Below are positions 4,906-5,941 of a stretch of DNA of 5,941 nt, piece by piece. Within the stretch, counting starts at the first letter, position 1; the number at the start of each line of letters is the position of its first letter. A program made the translations under genes and the position numbers. The notes under the pieces were generated by a model. That model was not told where the DNA came from, made no database searches, and saw nothing but the letters and a program-made list of their open reading frames with translations. Origin of the DNA: Thermoleophilia bacterium (GTDB lineage Bacteria > Actinomycetota > Thermoleophilia > RBG-16-64-13); the NCBI GenBank assembly GCA_016929985.1, contig JAFGIH010000527.1, positions 1 to 5,941 on the forward strand, in the 5' to 3' direction.

Positions 4906-5820
4906 CTACTCTGCTACTTCGAAACCCTTGCCGGTGAAGTGCCCCATGCCCGGATACCACTGTGACGGCCGCCCGTCTGTGTCCACGATTCCATACTTCC
5001 GAGATAGGTAGCCCGACCCCAGCGCCTGGCCCGTCATCTCCATGACCTTCGGGTCGGCTGCGAGGGCCGCCACCAGCTCGCCGATCAGGTAGGGTGACTC
5101 CGACCTCGCGAAGTTGGGGTCCTTCGCTATGCCCTCGCGCCAGTTCGTCTCGGTTACCCCGAACTTCTCCAGCATCTGCTCCGATCTCAGGTACCCGGGA
5201 GTCACGGCCACCGCCGCCACGTTGTACGCTCGCAGTTCCTCGGCCATGGTGTAGGCGATGCGGATGGTCGATACCTTGGCCAAGTCGTAGAACAGTCTGC
5301 CTCGCCACTGTAGCGAGTACCCGTCACTGAGCTCGACGACGAGACCCGATCGTCGCGCGACCATCATCGGTAGAGCGTAGTAGGCCGTGATGATGTGCGA
5401 GTGTACTCCTTGGGCCTGCATTTGCAGCCCCTTCTGTAGAGTCAGCTCCCAGAAGGGCTGCCTCCACCCGTCGTCGCCGAAGCCGCTGGACTCCAGGAAG
5501 GAGTCCCCTGAGATGTCGTTCACCAGGATCTCGAGCCGGTTGTCCTGCTCTTGCCGTACACGCCGGATGAGTGCCTGGACCTCCGCGGGCTGGGTGTGGT
5601 CGACGCGGATCGGGATGCCGATGCCGCCGGCGTGGGCCACGAGCTCAGCGGTTTCCTCGATGGTCTCCGGTCTGCCGATGGGCGAAGGGTTGCCACGGGC
5701 ACTGCGGCCCGAGCAGTACACGGTGGCGCCGGCTCTGCCGAGGGCGCACGCAATGCCTCGACCAGCGCCTCTTGTGGCGCCGGCAACGAGTGCCACTCTC
5801 CCAGCCAGTCTGCGATCCAC
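4906..5820 (-). CDS. Short-chain dehydrogenase/reductase (SDR family, DHRS1-like)
   Basis: Encodes 304 residues with a Rossmann fold binding NAD(P). The nucleotide loop G-x3-G-x-G is G14, G18 and G20 in AGATRGAGRGIA. R39 in the GRS turn after the second strand suggests NADP preference. The active site is S165 (ELSDG), Y178 and K182 (YDLAK, the Y-x3-K motif), with the usual 13-residue Ser-Tyr spacing. The common NNAG segment is altered to LVNDISG (residues 99-105). TPGYLRSEQM (207-216) matches the PG turn after the active site, and an extended tail runs to 304, longer than the classical 250 or so. The overall pattern resembles DHRS1-like SDRs, but the substrate is unknown. The GTG at 5820 was chosen because GAGGAGG lies 5 bases upstream; the open frame reaches 5898, but that part is attC sequence. 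Confidence 0.92.
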   Translation of the reverse strand: MDRRLAGRVALVAGATRGAGRGIACALGRAGATVYCSGRSARGNPSPIGRPETIEETAELVAHAGGIGIPIRVDHTQPAEVQALIRRVRQEQDNRLEILVNDISGDSFLESSGFGDDGWRQPFWELTLQKGLQMQAQGVHSHIITAYYALPMMVARRSGLVVELSDGYSLQWRGRLFYDLAKVSTIRIAYTMAEELRAYNVAAVAVTPGYLRSEQMLEKFGVTETNWREGIAKDPNFARSESPYLIGELVAALAADPKVMEMTGQALGSGYLSRKYGIVDTDGRPSQWYPGMGHFTGKGFEVAE

Positions 5821-5825
5821 GTGTT

Positions 5826-5832
5826 CCTCCTC
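5826..5832 (-). promoter_or_regulatory. Ribosome binding site that fixes the SDR start
   Basis: GAGGAGG on the - strand, 5 bases before GTG 5820. It decides against the upstream in-frame start at 5898, which lies in the attC site. Confidence 0.85.
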
Positions 5833-5850
5833 TGTTCTCTCTCTTGCGCG

Positions 5851-5941
5851 ACCTAACGTGGGGATGAGCTGCCGCGCCGGGCGCCCCCGACCAGTCACAG
5901 TCTACGTGCTCCCACCGAAGGTGACAAAGGGCGCTACGCGG
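5851..5941 (-). other. attC site of the next upstream cassette (cut by window edge)
   Basis: The visible closing core is GTTAGGT on the - strand (5857-5851; full GTTRRRY match), followed outward by an arm that shares a 25-base identical block with the attC at 4734-4846 (5860-5884 with 4743-4767). The opening arm lies beyond the window. About 80% identity over roughly 84 bases, loop included, makes this a sister site, so at least one more cassette should lie to the right. Confidence 0.85.

Larger units (their letters stand above)
4740..5856 (-). mobile_element. Integron gene cassette carrying a short-chain dehydrogenase
   Basis: The unit runs between the predicted cut points of the attC sites at 5851 onward and 4734-4846 and is about 1,117 bp. 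One gene fills it in the cassette direction, with roughly 30 bases before its start codon and 60 bases from its stop codon to its attC. I see no promoter inside, so it probably depends on transcription from upstream. Confidence 0.78.

Noticed and set aside
5821..5898. Longer SDR starting at 5898
   Set aside because: The added residues come from conserved attC sequence, and GAGGAGG sits correctly before GTG 5820.

Overview
The window is GC-rich bacterial DNA with compact genes and GTG starts. The host taxon cannot be fixed from it. The main result is that positions 2649 to the right edge read as a stretch of integron gene cassettes running leftward (cassette direction is the - strand). Three complete attC-like sites (2649-2762, 3642-3758, 4734-4846) and the start of a fourth (5851-5941, cut by the window edge) separate the cassettes. 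The three complete sites fold into the same stem: 7-bp cores at the ends, a 3-base spacer, then 5 paired bases, one extra base, 6 paired bases, one extra base and further pairing. The extra bases always lie on the same strand. No integron integrase (IntI) is visible; it would be expected to the right of the window, unless this is an integrase-less cassette cluster.

From right to left (cassette order): (1) A cassette of about 1.1 kb (4740-5856) carries one short-chain dehydrogenase/reductase gene, with its ribosome binding site only about 20 bases inside the cassette edge. (2) A cassette of about 1.1 kb (3648-4739) carries a RelE/ParE-type toxin followed by a Phd/YefM-type antitoxin with overlapping stop and start codons. 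A near-consensus promoter there has a 16-bp perfect palindrome over its -10 box. (3) A cassette of about 1.0 kb (2655-3647) carries a MntA-like nucleotidyltransferase and a HepT-like HEPN toxin, encoded against the cassette direction and so needing their own promoter.

Left of the attC at 2649, positions about 113-2648 hold an IS91-like element: a XerC/D-type tyrosine recombinase followed 21 bases later by a Y2 HUH transposase, both on the - strand. The recombinase start region sits in a nested hairpin that would hide its Shine-Dalgarno sequence. The extreme left (9-104) is a large imperfect inverted repeat next to a GTTGAAC/GAAC motif. It may be an element end, flanking DNA or a degenerate cassette site.

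Together this looks like accessory DNA in which integron recombination collected two toxin-antitoxin modules and one oxidoreductase, and a rolling-circle-type element entered beside one attC site. Toxin-antitoxin cassettes are known to stabilise cassette arrays. Possible leaderless GTG starts in both modules, the recombinase beside an attC, and the palindromic operator are the points most worth testing.
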